Origin: JAYZDB01 sp036338025
GTDB taxonomy: Bacteria > Planctomycetota > UBA1135 > UBA2386
Direction: 5' to 3'
DNA: 8,313 nucleotides
NCBI GenBank assembly: GCA_036338025.1
Contig: JAYZDB010000015.1
Location: 1 to 8,313, forward strand
The notes beneath the pieces were generated by a model, which saw only the letters and a program-made list of their open reading frames with translations, searched no databases and was not told the DNA's origin. Each line of letters begins with the position of its first letter. Within the stretch, counting starts at the first letter, position 1. This document shows positions 6,467 to 8,313 of the stretch, one piece after another. Made by a program: the position numbers and the translations under genes.

Positions 6467-8313
6467 ATGCACACTGCATCGAAGCTGATCGCAGCCCTCC
6501 TTCTCGCTCCGGCCCTCACCGGCCAGGGCCCCGGTCAGGCAGGCAAGCCTGGCGGCGGCGAAGATCCTCTGCAGGGCCACTCGCTCGACTACTGGGTCAA
6601 GCAGGTCTCGAGTAGCCGGGAGCGCAAGGCCAGGGAAGCCCTGCTGGTGTTGAAAAAGGTCGGGCCCCAGGCCGCCGTTGCGACCACCGCTGTCGTGCGA
6701 GCGACACGCCGCAAGGAAATTGCGCCCGATGCTCTCCGAACTCTCATGGCCATCGGTGTGATCCCCAAGCGGGCCATCAAGCCCCTGCTCCAGTGCCTCA
6801 ACCAGAAGTCCACCTGCAAGCTCGCGATCGTGGCCTTGGGGAGCATGGGGGCCCAAGCCATGGAGGCGAAGTCCGCTTTGACTCGCCTTACCCACGCCGG
6901 AGATTACCGCAGCGCTGCCTTCGCTGCTCTCGACAAGCTCGGCGTGGATACCGTCGACTTGCTGCGCGACGATTTGAAGGCCAACAAGCGGTGGCGGTCC
7001 CACGCGCTACGTCAGGTGTTCGCGCGGGGTCTCGAAGCGGAGGCGGCCGTTCCCGAACTGATCAAGGTGCTCGAGTTCTATCCGCGCTTCGTCCCCGAGA
7101 TTGGTGGGTTGAAGAGCAAAGCGGCGATGCGGGCGGCCGAGAAAGCCAAGCGGGAGTTCAAGGTTCGTTCTGAGAAGGCTGCCCGGGACCGTGCCTTGGC
7201 GGCGCAGATCCTCGGCAGGATGAAGACTCCAGCGCGGGCACTGAAGGCCTTGAAGAAGGTGGCCCTGGACTTCGATGCCGAGGCTGCGAAGTCGGCGGTG
7301 TGGGCGCTGATGATCCATGGCAGCCGCGAGGCGGTGCCGACCCTCACCAAGGCGATCGATCGTCAACGTGTCAAGAACCTCGAGTTCTTGTGCGCAGGCC
7401 TGATCCGTTTTGGCCCGGGCTCCAGCCGCGCCGTACTCACGCTCAAGAAGCTGGCCCGTCGGTCCGGCAAGCTCGGCAAGGCCTCCGCCGAGGCTGTCAT
7501 CGAGATCGAACGCTCGCTTGGTTTGCTCAAGCGGAGCCGCAGCAGTGACGCGGCGGCGCGGCGTGAGGCGACGCCGAAGCTGCTGGCCTACGGGCCGGCG
7601 GTGCTGCCTGCCCTGGTCACCGCCATGCAACTCGGCGATCCCGAACTGAACCGTGCGGTGATCCGGCGCATCGTTGACAAGCCGCGCCTCTTTCTGGATC
7701 TCGGCGCCGCACCGGCACCCTATCCGGAGATTCCCCAGCCGCGTCTGGATCCAGTGCCGTTCGTACCACTCTTGATCGAGTTCCTTGCTGATCAGGACCA
7801 GCGCCTGGCGAGCGCTTGTTGTCGGACCCTGGCAGTGATCGGGGTACCACGTGCTGAGCACGCGATCCCGGCCCTGCGCGAGGTCGCGACGAAGACGGAC
7901 AAGGGCGCTCGGTTACGAATCGCTGCATGCCGCGCCTTGCATGTGTTCGGGTCGATGTCGGGGGTGGCGGACTCGGTCATCGCGACCTATCTGCCCTACA
8001 TCCGAAGCGAGGATCCCGAAACTGTGCGGCAGTGCATCCGGCTCTTTGGATTGCTGGGCGAGCGCGCAGAGAATTGTGTCGCGCCGCTGATCGAGATGTT
8101 CGACTCGGGCAAGGTCGTCGCTAATAACTCCTCAAGGGCCCTCGCCGCCATTGCGCTCCCGGCCTTGCCGGGCTTGATCAAAGCCCTGCGCGCCGAGAAG
8201 GCAGCCAGTCGGCTGTGGTCCGTCCGTACCCTGGGCAAGCTTGGCGACCGGGCGCAAGCTGCGGTGCAGGCGCTGCATCGCGTCGCTTCCGAGGATTCCG
8301 ACGAAGGAGTTCG
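6467..8313 (+). CDS. Exported HEAT-repeat protein (3' end outside the window)
   Basis: Translation from the ATG at 6467 is open for 615 codons to the right edge, so the C-terminus is missing. Residues 1-19 form a signal peptide (MHTASKLIAALLLAPALTG), followed by a Gly/Pro/Gln-rich spacer to about 37. Residue 38 begins with HSLDYWVKQV, an opening I associate with planctomycetal HEAT proteins. Helical repeats then fill about 40-408, including a very basic segment at about 215-240. A proline-rich linker (about 411-432, with APAPYPEIPQP) separates a second block of clearer HEAT repeats from 433 on, such as LASACCRTLAVIGV and LRIAACRALHVFG. No catalytic motif is visible. HEAT solenoids are protein-binding scaffolds and the partner is unknown. 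The start is well bounded: an in-frame TAG at 6437-6439 lies upstream and no other ATG or GTG lies between. The unseen C-terminus could carry another domain, for example a VWA domain like that of the left-edge gene. Confidence 0.87.
   Translation, partial: MHTASKLIAALLLAPALTGQGPGQAGKPGGGEDPLQGHSLDYWVKQVSSSRERKAREALLVLKKVGPQAAVATTAVVRATRRKEIAPDALRTLMAIGVIPKRAIKPLLQCLNQKSTCKLAIVALGSMGAQAMEAKSALTRLTHAGDYRSAAFAALDKLGVDTVDLLRDDLKANKRWRSHALRQVFARGLEAEAAVPELIKVLEFYPRFVPEIGGLKSKAAMRAAEKAKREFKVRSEKAARDRALAAQILGRMKTPARALKALKKVALDFDAEAAKSAVWALMIHGSREAVPTLTKAIDRQRVKNLEFLCAGLIRFGPGSSRAVLTLKKLARRSGKLGKASAEAVIEIERSLGLLKRSRSSDAAARREATPKLLAYGPAVLPALVTAMQLGDPELNRAVIRRIVDKPRLFLDLGAAPAPYPEIPQPRLDPVPFVPLLIEFLADQDQRLASACCRTLAVIGVPRAEHAIPALREVATKTDKGARLRIAACRALHVFGSMSGVADSVIATYLPYIRSEDPETVRQCIRLFGLLGERAENCVAPLIEMFDSGKVVANNSSRALAAIALPALPGLIKALRAEKAASRLWSVRTLGKLGDRAQAAVQALHRVASEDSDEGV

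Noticed and set aside
6304..6519. 71-codon minus-strand frame whose stop overlaps the dehydrogenase start as ATGA, resembling a translationally coupled leader gene.
   Set aside because: It lies antisense to the signal peptide of the right-edge gene, has no ribosome binding site, and its sequence looks non-coding. The ATGA overlap is probably chance.
7007..7861. 284-codon minus-strand frame opposite the right-edge HEAT gene.
   Set aside because: The plus strand is open throughout with a signal peptide and HEAT repeats. The antisense product is rich in Arg, Gln and His in a way typical of shadow frames.
1..8313. tRNA, rRNA, CRISPR, insertion sequence or phage features.
   Set aside because: Nothing on either strand resembles these. 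Almost all of the window is accounted for by four protein-coding genes and there are no long direct or terminal inverted repeats that I could see.

Overview
The window is gene-dense, GC-rich bacterial DNA holding four protein-coding genes, two of them cut by the window edges. It most likely comes from a planctomycete or a close relative in the PVC group. The main evidence is the large minus-strand gene, which joins the PVC-type 'membrane-bound dehydrogenase' propeller, HEAT-like repeats and a Pirellula/Verrucomicrobium-type CxxCH heme domain. HEAT-plus-VWA proteins, exported proteins and weak or absent Shine-Dalgarno sequences fit the same assignment. The lineage is an inference from domain content, since no rRNA or other marker gene is present.

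Layout: (1) positions 2-1651, plus strand, the 3' part of a HEAT-repeat protein ending in a VWA domain with an intact metal-binding (MIDAS) site; (2) positions 1661-2815, plus strand, an exported, mostly helical protein of unknown family, nine bases downstream and probably co-transcribed; (3) positions 2843-6307, minus strand, the exported dehydrogenase/HEAT/cytochrome c protein with a C-terminal beta-sandwich-like module, converging on gene 2 across only 27 bases; (4) a 159-base divergent intergenic region, 6308-6466, holding an 18-bp near-perfect dyad; (5) positions 6467 to the right edge, plus strand, an exported HEAT-repeat protein that is still open at the edge.

Three of the four genes encode alpha-solenoid (HEAT-like) repeats, and at least three have an N-terminal signal peptide; the N-terminus of the fourth lies outside the window. 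The picture is of envelope or periplasmic machinery: a heme-linked oxidoreductase, possibly acting on sugars, beside repeat scaffolds and a VWA adhesion or assembly module. Whether the genes work together is not shown by the sequence. There are no RNA genes, mobile elements, CRISPR arrays or convincing terminators. I do not see a clearly new multi-gene system. The most unusual items are the unrecognised gene 2, its same-frame junction with the VWA gene, and the dyad between the divergent genes.
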